64,000 bases of DNA from Pigmentiphaga daeguensis. Lineage in GTDB: Bacteria; Pseudomonadota; Gammaproteobacteria; Burkholderiales; Burkholderiaceae_B. The notes beneath the pieces were generated by a model. It searched no databases and had not been told where the DNA came from. It was given only the letters and a program-made list of their open reading frames with translations. The stretch spans positions 310,001 to 374,000 of the forward strand of contig NZ_BAAAEN010000001.1 of NCBI RefSeq assembly GCF_039523035.1. The letters are read 5' to 3'. Position 1 is the stretch's first letter. Each line of letters starts with the position of its first letter. Positions 8,130 to 17,060 of this stretch are shown here, one piece after another. The translations under genes were made by a program, and so were the position numbers.

Positions 8130-9632
8130 TCAAGCTTTCGAGCTATGCCAGGACACGCGCAGCCGGCGCCAGCCGATGACGAGGCCCGTGGCGCTCAACG
8201 CGAGACCGCCCAGGCTGAACAGGATCATCATCGCGTCCCATAGCGGGCGGCGCTCGAGCAGGGGTAGCCAGTCCCAGCTGTGCAGCATGGCGAACAGCCA
8301 GCGCGAGGCGCGGCGCGAGCGGTCGGTGCTGTTCAGGACGGAGCCCGTGTACGGGTCCAGGTGCACCCAGGTCGCCTCGGGATCGTCGAACTCGATGCGC
8401 CAGACCGGCAGCGGCTTGTCACCGCCGCCCGTCATGGTGTGCGGGGCGCGGTCGTAGTAGTGGAGGTCGTAGCGGTCGAGCACCTGGATGCGGGCCAGGG
8501 GAGCTGCCATGAGTCCCGCCGCCGCATGGCGCAGTTCCGCGGCGTCCAGGCGCACGGCCTGCGCGGTCCGGGGGTCGAGCAGCGCGGGGCAGCCGGCCGG
8601 GCCATAGGCCAGGACGACTTCGCGCCCCAGGCGGTGGACCCAGCGCAACTCGCGGATGTCGCCGCCGGCCAGCAGCGCCTGCACGGAGGCCGTGCCGGCG
8701 GGCATCGTACCCGTGTCGCCGTATACCGCGGCCACGGAGGGGCCGCCGCGGCCGCTGCTGAACAGGCCCCATGGATTCATGGACATCAAGCCGCTGAAGA
8801 TCCAGGTAAGCGTGGTCAGCGCGAACGCCAGTCCCGCCAGGTGGTGCCAGCGCATCATGCCGGCCCGGTAAGGGGAACGCGAACCGCTGCGGTAGGGGCG
8901 CGAGAAGCGCCAGCGCAGCAGTCCGACGGCGGTGCCGGTGAGCGCGACGGCGATGCCCGCGATGGACAGGCCGTCGACGATGGCGGCCCAGTGGCGGTCG
9001 AAAAGATTGCCGCGGAAAGGATAGAGCCAATGGATCCACGCGCCCGCGTAGTTCCAGACGCGCTCGGTGCGCGTCGCGTCGCGCACCACTTCGCCGGTGC
9101 GGCTGGACACGTACAACAGCGTGCCCGCGTCGTCGTCCAGTTGCACACGGTGAAGCGGCCGGTGCGGGTCCAGGGCGCGCGAGTGCGTATGCGCATCCTC
9201 GTCCACCTGGCCGGCATAGTGGGCCTGGACGGTACCGCCGGCGTAGGCGGCGGCGCTGGCCACGGCATGCGCCGCATCGATTGGCCGCAGCATCGTCCCG
9301 GTCGCGGCGTCGATGGCCACGGGCGTGCCGGCCCGGGAGCCATCCGACAGCGTGGCCAGGTAGACCGGCCGGCCAGCGCTGGCCGCCGACAACCGCAAGT
9401 CTTTCGGCATCGAGGCGATGCCCGCCGCCGCGAGGGCCTGGGCGGGACCGAGCAAGGGCGCCGCGGGATCCAGCGCGGGTAGGTGGCGCAGGCGCTCGGC
9501 CGCGGTGAGCTTGGGGTAGCCGACATACATCATGACCACGCCCGAGGCGAACCACATCACGAAGAACGCGCACACCAGGATGCCCAGCCACCGGTGCAGC
9601 AGATAGAGCCAGCGCTTGAGGCGTGAACGCAT
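8130..9632 (-). CDS. PepSY-associated transmembrane protein of the copper-regulated operon
   Basis: 500 residues. The N-terminus (KRWLYLLHRWLGILVCAFFVMWFASGVVMMY) and a C-terminal pair of helices are typical of the PepSY_TM family. Conserved His residues in LLHRW, MRWHH and MLHSWDW could bind haem, as in ferric-reductase-like members. It starts 9 nt after the stop of the TonB-dependent receptor and is the third gene of the cruR operon, the same order as bp2923-bfrG-bp2921 in B. pertussis. By context it probably reduces or releases the imported metal at the inner membrane. That role is inference. Confidence 0.85.
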   Translation of the reverse strand: MRSRLKRWLYLLHRWLGILVCAFFVMWFASGVVMMYVGYPKLTAAERLRHLPALDPAAPLLGPAQALAAAGIASMPKDLRLSAASAGRPVYLATLSDGSRAGTPVAIDAATGTMLRPIDAAHAVASAAAYAGGTVQAHYAGQVDEDAHTHSRALDPHRPLHRVQLDDDAGTLLYVSSRTGEVVRDATRTERVWNYAGAWIHWLYPFRGNLFDRHWAAIVDGLSIAGIAVALTGTAVGLLRWRFSRPYRSGSRSPYRAGMMRWHHLAGLAFALTTLTWIFSGLMSMNPWGLFSSGRGGPSVAAVYGDTGTMPAGTASVQALLAGGDIRELRWVHRLGREVVLAYGPAGCPALLDPRTAQAVRLDAAELRHAAAGLMAAPLARIQVLDRYDLHYYDRAPHTMTGGGDKPLPVWRIEFDDPEATWVHLDPYTGSVLNSTDRSRRASRWLFAMLHSWDWLPLLERRPLWDAMMILFSLGGLALSATGLVIGWRRLRVSWHSSKA

Positions 9633-9641
9633 GGCCGTCTC

Positions 9642-11861
9642 CTAGAACGCGATCCGCAGGCTGACGTCTGCGGTGCGCGGGGCGCCCAGGTAGGCCATGG
9701 TCGGCGTCATGCTGGCGGCATAGACCTTGTCGGTCAGGTTGCGGATGCGCGCCACGATCGCGGTGCGGCGATCGATGCGGTAGCTCATCCCAAGGTCCAC
9801 CAGCAGATAGGCTGGCCAGGACACCGTATTGGCCGCATCGGCGTACACGCGGCCGACACGGCGCAGCCCGACGGTGGCCTTCAGCGCGGGCGTGACGGCG
9901 TAGGACACCCACAGGTTGGCGACCGTGGCCGGTGTGTTGGTCGGACGCTTGCCCGCCAGCGACACGCCGCCCTGGGTGTAGTCATCGTAGCGCGCGTCGA
10001 CGTAGGCGACGTTGCCCTGGATGGACCAGCGCCGGTCGGGCTGCAGTCCCACGGCCAGTTCCAGCCCCCGGGAAGACTGCTCGCCCACGAGCACGGTCAG
10101 GCTGCTGTCGTTCGGGTCCTGGCTGGCGATGTTTCGGCGCGAGATGCGATAGGCGGCCAGCGTGGCGGTTCCCTTGCCTTCCCAGAAGTCCAGCTTGCCG
10201 CCGACCTCGGCCTGGCGGCCGGAGGTCAGTTCGCTGTTGTTGCGGACGTCCGCGAACGATGCGGTGGACAGCACGCCCGAGGGCGGATCCGCCGCCGTGG
10301 CGTACTGGACGTAGAGCGCCGCGTCCTGCGTGACGTCCCAGACCAGACCGACGCGGCCCGTGGTCGGGTGATAGCTGCGGCGGAACCCGGCCGGATTGGC
10401 GGCGTTGACCTCTCGCCGGTTGGTCAGGTCGAGCTCGATGCGTTCGTGGCGCAGCGCCGTGACCAGGTGCAGGCCGGGACGCAGAGCGGTTCGGTTTTCG
10501 GCATAGATGGCCAGAGTGCGGACCTTGTTGTCGCGGTCGGGCCGGAAGCCCGGCGACATGCCGGGTATGTCGAAGAAACGCTCGGTGCCGAAGCCGTATG
10601 GGTCGACCGTGCCGATGGTGCCGGACAGGCTGTTCGGGAAACGCGTCTGGCGATTCACGCTGACATCCATCCCGAAGGCCCAGTCGCTTTTCAGGCCGGC
10701 GATCCCGCCGCGGTAGATGCCGTCGACGCGGTTGCCCACCAGGTGCTGGTCGTGGCGCTGCAGCAGCGCGCTCGACCGTATCACCTGCGAGTTGTCGGCG
10801 TTGAAGCGATAGTTCTCGACGTTGCGATAGTCGCGCAGGGCGTCGTACACGTAGAAGGTGTTCCGCCATTGCAGTTTGTCGCTGGCCCGCCACTCGGCGA
10901 TGGAGCGCAGCCACTGCACGCGCTGGATGTATACCCCGTCGGCGCTGTTGTAGTTCTTGAAGCGGGTGCCGTCGTCGATGCGCGCGGTGCCGGCGATCGG
11001 GTTCAGCAGGGGCGTGCCCCAGTAGGGGCGGTCGACGTGTTCGTGCTGGTACTCGTAGGCCAGGGTGTGGGTGAAGCCGTTGCCGAAGTCGGACAGCACC
11101 GATGCCGCGAGCTGCGTGGCGCGCGTGCCCGTGCCGTCCACCCAGCTGTCGCCGCCGCGATGGTTGAGGTCCAGGCGCAGGTAGTGCCCGGGGCCGTCGG
11201 CGTCGCCGGCGATGCGCCGGTTCAGTCCGGCCGAGGCTTCCTTGAGCCCGTTGCCGCCCAGCCGCAACTGGCCTTGCGTGATGTCTTCGCGCCTGGCGAG
11301 CTTGGTCACATAGTTGATCGATCCGCCCACCGCGCCTGCGCCGAACAGGAAGCTGGATGGTCCGCCGATGGCTTCGACGCGTTCATAGATCCAGCTGTCC
11401 ACCGGGCGGGCGGCGATCGAGTACTGGACGTTGATGCCGTTGAACAACTGGCTGATGGAACCGGTGCCGAAGCCGCGGTAGCTCACGCCCACGTTGCCGG
11501 GGGCGTCGTGGGCGGTCACGCCGGGGATGGCGCGCAGGATCTCCTGGGTGTTCTGCGCGCCGCGCGCCTCGATCGTGGCACGATCGACCACGGTGATCGA
11601 GGCGGGGGTCTCGCGGGCGGTCAGGCCGAGATTGCTGGCGGCCGCGGCCGGCGTGTCGAGGTTGAGCTTGCCGTTGGGCGTGTCGGCGTCGTCGCTGACT
11701 TCGATCGTGGGCAGGGCATGTTCAGGAACCGCCTGGGCGTGGACGGGGACGGCAAACGTCTGCCAGGTGGCGAGCAGGCCGGCGCACAAGGAACCGGGCA
11801 GGGATGGACGCGTGGCGGCGCGATGCGCATCCGGGCGCATCGGGGAAACGGGAGGGAACAC
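9642..11861 (-). CDS. bfrG: TonB-dependent outer-membrane receptor, BfrG-like
   Basis: 739 residues from the GTG at 11861. This start is chosen because AGGAG (11868-11872) sits 6 nt upstream, whereas the ATG 21 nt further in has no ribosome site. A signal peptide ends at about VHAQA. A TonB-box-like segment (TIEVSD), the plug domain (ARETPASITVVDRATIEARG) and a 22-strand barrel ending in the aromatic ADVSLRIAF follow. The annotation 'siderophore receptor' would come from the fold. The position between cruR and the PepSY gene argues for a copper or copper-chelate substrate instead. Translation and transcription are expected to depend on the upstream cruR reading frame. Confidence 0.9.
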   Translation of the reverse strand: MFPPVSPMRPDAHRAATRPSLPGSLCAGLLATWQTFAVPVHAQAVPEHALPTIEVSDDADTPNGKLNLDTPAAAASNLGLTARETPASITVVDRATIEARGAQNTQEILRAIPGVTAHDAPGNVGVSYRGFGTGSISQLFNGINVQYSIAARPVDSWIYERVEAIGGPSSFLFGAGAVGGSINYVTKLARREDITQGQLRLGGNGLKEASAGLNRRIAGDADGPGHYLRLDLNHRGGDSWVDGTGTRATQLAASVLSDFGNGFTHTLAYEYQHEHVDRPYWGTPLLNPIAGTARIDDGTRFKNYNSADGVYIQRVQWLRSIAEWRASDKLQWRNTFYVYDALRDYRNVENYRFNADNSQVIRSSALLQRHDQHLVGNRVDGIYRGGIAGLKSDWAFGMDVSVNRQTRFPNSLSGTIGTVDPYGFGTERFFDIPGMSPGFRPDRDNKVRTLAIYAENRTALRPGLHLVTALRHERIELDLTNRREVNAANPAGFRRSYHPTTGRVGLVWDVTQDAALYVQYATAADPPSGVLSTASFADVRNNSELTSGRQAEVGGKLDFWEGKGTATLAAYRISRRNIASQDPNDSSLTVLVGEQSSRGLELAVGLQPDRRWSIQGNVAYVDARYDDYTQGGVSLAGKRPTNTPATVANLWVSYAVTPALKATVGLRRVGRVYADAANTVSWPAYLLVDLGMSYRIDRRTAIVARIRNLTDKVYAASMTPTMAYLGAPRTADVSLRIAF

Positions 11862-11990
11862 GAACGACTCCTGGTCGGCCGCGCGGGACGCGGCAGGACG
11901 AAACGGCACTGCCACGCGGGCAGGCCGGGCGGGTTCAGGAAGCGGACGTGAAGGGTGGAGCGCGAGAGGGAGGCGGGCGCGAGATCGGCG
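11862..11990 (-). promoter_or_regulatory. C-rich, G-poor segment at the cruR 3' end, candidate Rho utilisation site
   Basis: On the transcribed strand the 50 nt matching 11941-11990, which encode the last codons of cruR including the RAPP motif, contain 28 C and only 9 G by direct count. The 73-nt gap 11862-11934 has 32 C and 24 G. A C-over-G bubble without strong structure is what Rho needs. A ribosome stalled at RAPP would cover this segment. This matches the mechanism described for the B. pertussis homologue, where copper relieves stalling and lets Rho terminate before bfrG. Confidence 0.6.
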
Positions 11991-12345
11991 CCGTGCCCAG
12001 GAGCGGAGCGGGGGGAAGCGCCGGTGCCTCGGCCGCGACGACGAGGCCTGCCAGGACGGGCCCCCCGCTGGGGGTCGGCAGCGCGACGGCGGCATGGAGC
12101 CGGCAATAGGGGCAGTCGGCGGACGTCGTGGCCGAATCGTCCCGCGACGGACTGGAGCCGTCGTCCGACAGCTTGACCAGTTTCGGGCCGTAGACGCTGC
12201 AAAGCTCGACCCAGGTATCGGCGGGACGAGCCAGCGTCTTGGCGATGGCCGGCGCCAGCATTCCCCAGAGCAGCGCGAGCAGCACCAGCATCGCGATGCC
12301 GCGATGGCGGTCCTGCCTGGAGAATCGGAGGGATGGCCGATGCAT
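11935..12345 (-). CDS. cruR: Copper-responsive upstream regulator CruR (DUF2946 family)
   Basis: 136 residues from the ATG at 12345, with no clear ribosome site. A hydrophobic segment (MLVLLALLWGMLAPAIA, residues 19-35) acts as a membrane or signal anchor. The CxxC motif is C78-P-Y-C81 with H84 nearby. The C-terminus ends in SRAPPFTSAS, so the RAPP motif is residues 128-131, five codons before the stop. In B. pertussis this family acts as an upstream ORF: the nascent chain stalls the ribosome at RAPP, copper bound at CxxC relieves the stall, and Rho then stops transcription before the receptor gene. Every element of that design is visible here: motif pair, operon order, C-rich 3' end. Confidence 0.88.
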   Translation of the reverse strand: MHRPSLRFSRQDRHRGIAMLVLLALLWGMLAPAIAKTLARPADTWVELCSVYGPKLVKLSDDGSSPSRDDSATTSADCPYCRLHAAVALPTPSGGPVLAGLVVAAEAPALPPAPLLGTAPISRPPPSRAPPFTSAS

Positions 12346-12409
12346 GCTTGAGTGAAGGCTGGTGCCCGACGCCCGGGCGGACAGGCCGGATGGCCTGCGA
12401 AACGCCGGG

Positions 12410-12438
12410 AGTATGGGCAGGAAATCCGATCGCGTCAA
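12410..12438 (-). promoter_or_regulatory. Sigma-70-like promoter of the cruR operon
   Basis: Reading the minus strand, TTGACG (12438-12433) is followed after 17 nt by CATACT (12415-12410). That is five and four matches to the consensus hexamers with ideal spacing. It lies in the 107-bp gap between the LhgO-like oxidase stop and the cruR ATG and would give a leader of roughly 60 nt. No operator-like repeat overlaps it, in keeping with control after initiation. Confidence 0.65.
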
Positions 12439-12452
12439 TCCGCGGTCCGCGA

Positions 12453-13550
12453 TCAGAGGCGCGCCAGGACTGCCTCGGCGATGGCCAGCGACGCGGTCAA
12501 TCCCGGCGATTCGATGCCGTACAGATTGACCAGGCCGGGCACGCCATGGTCGGCCGGTCCCTGGACCATGAAGTCCGCCGCGGGCGAGCCGGGGCCCGAC
12601 AGCTTGGGCCGTATGCCGGCGTAGCCTGGTTGCAGCGCGCCGTCGGGCAAGGCCGGCCAATATTGGCGGATCGAGGCATAGAACGCATCGGCGCGGCGCG
12701 GATCGACCCGGTAGTCCACCCGGTCCACCCATTCGACGTCGGGGCCGAAACGGGCCTGCCCACCCAGGTCCAGGGTCAGGTGCACGCCCAGCCCGCCCGG
12801 TTCGGGCACGGGATAGATCAGGCGCGAAAAAGGGGAGCGTCCGGCCAGGCTGTAGTAGTTGCCCTTGGCCAGATGCGCGGACGGGATGCGCGAAGCGTGG
12901 GGTCCATGCAGGGCCGCGGCGATTTCCTGGGCATGCAGGCCGGCGGCGTTCACCACGATGCCAGCGCGCACTTCCATGGGCTGCGGGCCGCCGACCTGCA
13001 GCGTGATGCCGTCGGCGCCGCACTGCCCGCCGGCCACGGGCGAGCCGAAGGCCAGCATGCCGCCGGCCGCTTCGCAGTCGGCCTGGAATGACAGCATGAG
13101 GGCATGGCTATCGACGATGCCCGTGCTGCGGCTGTCCAGCGCGGCCACGCAGTGCAGCTGGGGCTCGGCCCGGCGCGCCGCGCCGGCGGCCATCATCTCG
13201 AGTTCGGCGACGCCGTTGGCGCGACCGGTCGCGCGCAACTGCTCCAACACCTCGACCTGGCCGGCCGAGGTGGCCACGATGAACTTGCCGCAGCGCCGGT
13301 GCGGGATGCTTCGCCGGGCACAGTATTCGTAGAGCAGGTGCTTGCCGCGCACGCACCACCCGGCCTTGAGCGAGCCCGGGGGGTAGTAGATGCCGGCATG
13401 GATGACCTCGCTGTTGCGTGAGCTGGTGCCGGTGCCTATCCCCAGCTCCTTCTCCAGGACGATGGTTTCCAGGCCCCGGGCGGCCAGCGCGCGGGCGATG
13501 GCAAGGCCCACCACGCCGGCCCCGATGACGATGCAATCGACTTGTTCCAT
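12453..13550 (-). CDS. LhgO-like FAD-dependent oxidoreductase (DAO family)
   Basis: 365 residues from the ATG at 13550. A GTG at 13595 would add 15 unlikely residues. It has a Rossmann FAD motif (CIVIGAGVVGLAIARALA), the substrate-side motif TSSRNSEVIHAGIYY and the C-terminal GIESPGLTASLAIA. These are hallmarks of the L-2-hydroxyglutarate oxidase/dehydrogenase LhgO group in the D-amino-acid oxidase family. It likely oxidises a 2-hydroxy acid and passes electrons to quinone or oxygen. It is on the same strand upstream of the cruR operon, but cruR has its own promoter. Exact substrate not determinable. Confidence 0.8.
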   Translation of the reverse strand: MEQVDCIVIGAGVVGLAIARALAARGLETIVLEKELGIGTGTSSRNSEVIHAGIYYPPGSLKAGWCVRGKHLLYEYCARRSIPHRRCGKFIVATSAGQVEVLEQLRATGRANGVAELEMMAAGAARRAEPQLHCVAALDSRSTGIVDSHALMLSFQADCEAAGGMLAFGSPVAGGQCGADGITLQVGGPQPMEVRAGIVVNAAGLHAQEIAAALHGPHASRIPSAHLAKGNYYSLAGRSPFSRLIYPVPEPGGLGVHLTLDLGGQARFGPDVEWVDRVDYRVDPRRADAFYASIRQYWPALPDGALQPGYAGIRPKLSGPGSPAADFMVQGPADHGVPGLVNLYGIESPGLTASLAIAEAVLARL

Positions 13551-13657
13551 CAGCGGGCGTCTCGTCTTCTTCCGGAAGCAGACATCGTAATTCACGGCCG
13601 TTATGTCGTCCGGATACCTTCTGTTACGATCGCCGTCGTTTCTTCAAGGACGCTCCA

Positions 13658-15189
13658 TTGGCTTTGCTGATCATGAAACCGCGCCTGGCCCGGCTGGCGG
13701 CGCTGGCGACCGCGGTGCTGGCGCTTGCCAGCTGCGGCGGCGACGGCGCCGTCGCGCCCGAGACCGCCTGTGCGCGCCAGGTCAACGACACGGAAGACAA
13801 GCTGCTGGCCTGCATGACGCTCGACGGCGTCATGGCCCATCTGCGGGAGTTCGCGCGCATCGCAGAGGCGAACGCGGGACACCGCGCCTCGGGATCGCCC
13901 GGGTACGATGCCTCGGCGGCCTATGCCGAGCAAGTGCTGCGCGGCGCCGGCTATGCGGTCACGCGCGAGCCCTTCGATTTCGTCCGGTACGGGGACCTCG
14001 GCGGGAGCCTGCTGCGCCAGGTGGGGCCGCTACCGGCGATGGATATCGAGCACGGGGTCATGACCTATTCCGGATCGGGCGACGTCTCGGCCGGCGCGCA
14101 CGCCGTGGGCAGCCGTGGCTGTGCCGCCCGGGACTATGCCGGATTCCCGGCGGGCGGTATCGCCCTGATCGAACGGGGCGATTGCAGCTTCGACCAGAAG
14201 ATCGGCCTTGCCGTGGCGGCGGGGGCCGCGGGCGTCGTGGTCTACAACAATGCCGAAGGCATGGTCCACGGCGCGTTGGGACAGAGCCTGGGCATCGAGG
14301 TCCCGGTGCTTGAGACGACCCAGGCGCTGGGCCGGCAACTGATCGCCACGCCCGGCCTGGTGCTGCGGGTGGCGGCCTCGACCCGGCGCGAGCCCGGGAC
14401 CACCTTCAACCTGATCGCCGAGGGCCGCGGCGGCGACGAGAACCACGTGGTCATGGTGGGCGCGCACCTGGATTCGGTATCGACAGGCCCGGGCATCAAC
14501 GACAACGGCAGCGGATCGGCGGCCGTGCTCGAGACCGCGGTACAACTGCGCGCACGCCGACCCGGTACCGGTTGCGCTTCGCCCTGTGGGGCGCCGAAGA
14601 GGACGGCGTGCTGGGTTCGGCCGACTACGTCGGCAAGCTGGCGCCCGAGGCGCTGGCGAAGATCGCCATGTACCTGAATTTCGACATGATCGGATCGCCC
14701 AACCCGGGGTATTTCATCTATGACGGCGACAACTCCGATGGCCGCAGCGACGGGCCGGGACCGGCCGGCTCCGAGGTGATCGAGCGGACCTTCGAGCGCT
14801 TCTACGCGATGCAGAACACGCCCTTCAAGGGAACGCCGTTCGACGGCCGTTCGGACTACGGCCCGTTCATCGCGCTGGGCATCCCCGCGGGCGGCGTTTC
14901 CTCGGGCGTGGACGAGATCAAGACCGAGGCGGATGTGGCGCTGTGGGGCGGCACCGCCGGCATCACGTTCGATCCCTGCTACCACGCCGCCTGCGATGAC
15001 CTGTCGAACCTGGACCCGGCCGCGCTGGCGTTGAACAGCCGGGCGGTGGCGGCGGCGACGCTGCACCATGCCAACGATCTGCAGGGCATCCTGCGGGCCG
15101 CGCCGGCGGACGGCGCCCGGCGTTCGACGCGCGCCGCCTACACGCCGCCGGCCGATATGCGGCCGCGGCACCTGCCCGCGCTGCGTTAG
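13658..15189 (+). pseudogene. M28-family (PA-domain) zinc aminopeptidase, frameshifted
   Basis: The TTG at 13658 with CAAGGA 7 nt upstream starts a lipoprotein signal (lipobox LASC, Cys26). A PA-type insert follows, then the M28 zinc ligands H270 and D272 in GAHLDS and D282 in INDNGSGS. At about 14558-14563 the reading frame is lost. The rest of the family (WGAEEDG with the catalytic and ligand Glu, FDMIG Asp, CYHAACDD His) continues in the -1 frame from RYRLRF to the stop at 15189. One extra C in the CCC at 14561-14563 would restore a protein of about 509 residues. As written, translation stops at 14677 without the catalytic glutamates. It could be a true pseudogene or a sequence error. Confidence 0.8.
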
Positions 15190-15196
15190 CCGCGCG

Positions 15197-17029
15197 TCAG
15201 CCTTCGGACGACGATCGGCCGGCGCCCCATAGAACGGCCACGCCGATCAGCGAGGACAGGATGGAGCCGATGAAGACCGCGACCTTGGCCGCGGCGAAGT
15301 CGGTTTCCACCGGGAAGGCCTGCCCGGAAATGAACAGGGACATGGTGAAGCCTATGCCGGCCAGCGCCCCGGCGCCCACCAACTGGCGCCAGGAATAATC
15401 GGCGGGCTTGCGCGCGATGCCCAGCCGGACGGCGATGACCGAGGCCGACACCAGCCCCAGCGGCTTGCCGAGGACCAGCCCGGCAATGATGGCCAGCGAC
15501 AGCTGGCCATGGCTGGACAGCACGTCGGGCGCCAGCGCCACGCCGGCATTGGCCAGGGCGAACAGCGGCAGCACGACATAGCTGGAGCGCGCGCCGGTCG
15601 TGCGCAGCAGCCGGTCGGCGGGCGATTCCAGGCGGTCATGGATGGCATCGAACGCGGCCAGCGCGGGCAGCGACGGTCCCTGCCGCAGAACTTCTCCGCT
15701 GCGGCGTGCCTCGGCCGTCAGGATGGCATCGGCCTGCGCCACCAGCGTGGGCAGGTTGGGAGGCGGCCGCGTCGGGATGAACATGGCCAGCAGCACCCCG
15801 GCCATGGTGGCGTGCAGGCCGCTGGCATGGACGCAGGCCCACAGCAGGATGCCGGTCAGCGCATAGGGCGCGACGCGGTAGATGTGGGCCTTGTTGAGCA
15901 GGGCCAGCACGCCCACCAGGGCCGCGGCGGCGGCCAGGTAGCCCAGGTTCAGCGAACCGGAATAGAACAGCGCGACCACGACGATGGAGCCGATGTCGTC
16001 GACGATGGCCGCTGCGGTCAGGAACACCCGCAGCGCGGTGGGGACGCGGCTGCCCATCATCGCGATCAGGGCGATGGCGAAGGCCGTGTCGGTGGCCATG
16101 GGCACGCCCCAGCCGTGCGACCACGGCCCGGCGGGAACGATCAGGCTGTAGACCAGCGCCGGCACGAGCATGCCGCCCAGGGCCGCCGCCACCGGCAGCG
16201 CGGCCGAGTGCAGGTTGGCCAGGTGGCCGACGGTGAACTCGCGCTTGATCTCCAGCCCCACGACCAGGAAGAAGATCGTCAGCAGGCCGTCGTTGATCCA
16301 GTGCAGCAGCGACATGCCGAAGCCGGCCTGCCCGAACGAGATCGCCAGGGGAGTTTCCCACAGCGCGGCGAAGGACTCGCCCAGGCCGGAATTCGTCAGC
16401 AGGACCGCCAGCGCGGCCGCCAGCAGGAGCAGCACGCCGGCCGAGGGCGCCCAGCCGGCGAAGTCCTGCGCCACGCTGCGCAGGCGATGGCCCGGCGTGC
16501 GCAGCATGGCGTCGGTGAACGAGCTTTCGTCCCAGGGGCCGTCGTAGCGGCGGCCGTTGATGAAGAAGGTGGGCGTGACCATGACCCGGCTGGCCCGGGC
16601 GCCGGCGACGTCGGCATCGACCCGGGCCCGGGCCGCCTCGTCGTCGGCCGTTTGCCGCGCGCCGGCGGGCGGAATGCCGAGCTGGCCCGCGACCAGGGAC
16701 AGGTCTTCCTCGGAGAGCGTGCGCGAATGCGTCATCAGCGTGACGTGGGCGTCCCAGAACTGGCGGGCGTCGCGCGCGTGTTCGGCCAGTTCCGCGGCGC
16801 GGCGCGCGATGTCGCTGCCCGGCAGCGGATAGTGGCGGAATACGTAGCGCAGCCGGTCGCCCAACTGGTGCCGGATTTCGGCGATGCGTTCGTTGGCGGC
16901 CCGGCAGTACGGGCAGGCGTAGCTGCCATATTCGACCAGGGTGATGGCGGCATCGGCAGGGCCGAGGACGTGGTCCCGGCTGTCGTCCACCGGTTGCTCC
17001 AGCCTGGCGGTCAAGCTCTCTTCGGACAC
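15197..17029 (-). CDS. nhaA: Na+/H+ antiporter NhaA with N-terminal DsbA-like thioredoxin domain
   Basis: 610 residues from the GTG at 17029, with AAGGA upstream. Residues 1 to about 180 are a DsbA-like thioredoxin fold (VEYGSYACPYCRAANERI, then the cis-Pro loop VMVTPTFFINGRRYDG). The rest is a complete NhaA with the paired aspartates in TAAAIVDDIGS and the ATDTAFAIAL motif. NhaA exchanges cytoplasmic Na+ for two H+ across the inner membrane. No signal peptide precedes the thioredoxin domain, so it should lie on the cytoplasmic side, where a CPYC pair would be a reductase or redox sensor. It follows ltrA by 31 nt. Confidence 0.92.
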   Translation of the reverse strand: MSEESLTARLEQPVDDSRDHVLGPADAAITLVEYGSYACPYCRAANERIAEIRHQLGDRLRYVFRHYPLPGSDIARRAAELAEHARDARQFWDAHVTLMTHSRTLSEEDLSLVAGQLGIPPAGARQTADDEAARARVDADVAGARASRVMVTPTFFINGRRYDGPWDESSFTDAMLRTPGHRLRSVAQDFAGWAPSAGVLLLLAAALAVLLTNSGLGESFAALWETPLAISFGQAGFGMSLLHWINDGLLTIFFLVVGLEIKREFTVGHLANLHSAALPVAAALGGMLVPALVYSLIVPAGPWSHGWGVPMATDTAFAIALIAMMGSRVPTALRVFLTAAAIVDDIGSIVVVALFYSGSLNLGYLAAAAALVGVLALLNKAHIYRVAPYALTGILLWACVHASGLHATMAGVLLAMFIPTRPPPNLPTLVAQADAILTAEARRSGEVLRQGPSLPALAAFDAIHDRLESPADRLLRTTGARSSYVVLPLFALANAGVALAPDVLSSHGQLSLAIIAGLVLGKPLGLVSASVIAVRLGIARKPADYSWRQLVGAGALAGIGFTMSLFISGQAFPVETDFAAAKVAVFIGSILSSLIGVAVLWGAGRSSSEG

Positions 17030-17060
17030 GTGATTCCTTGGGTGGAGTGGCTCGGCCTGC

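Noticed and set aside
9642..11861. Iron-siderophore system as the primary call for the TonB receptor
   Set aside because: No Fur-box-like sequence or siderophore gene nearby. The cruR leader gene points to copper.
14555..14570. Programmed -1 frameshift in the M28 peptidase
   Set aside because: Only a CCC run, no X-XXY-YYZ heptamer or downstream pseudoknot is evident. A plain one-base loss is simpler.
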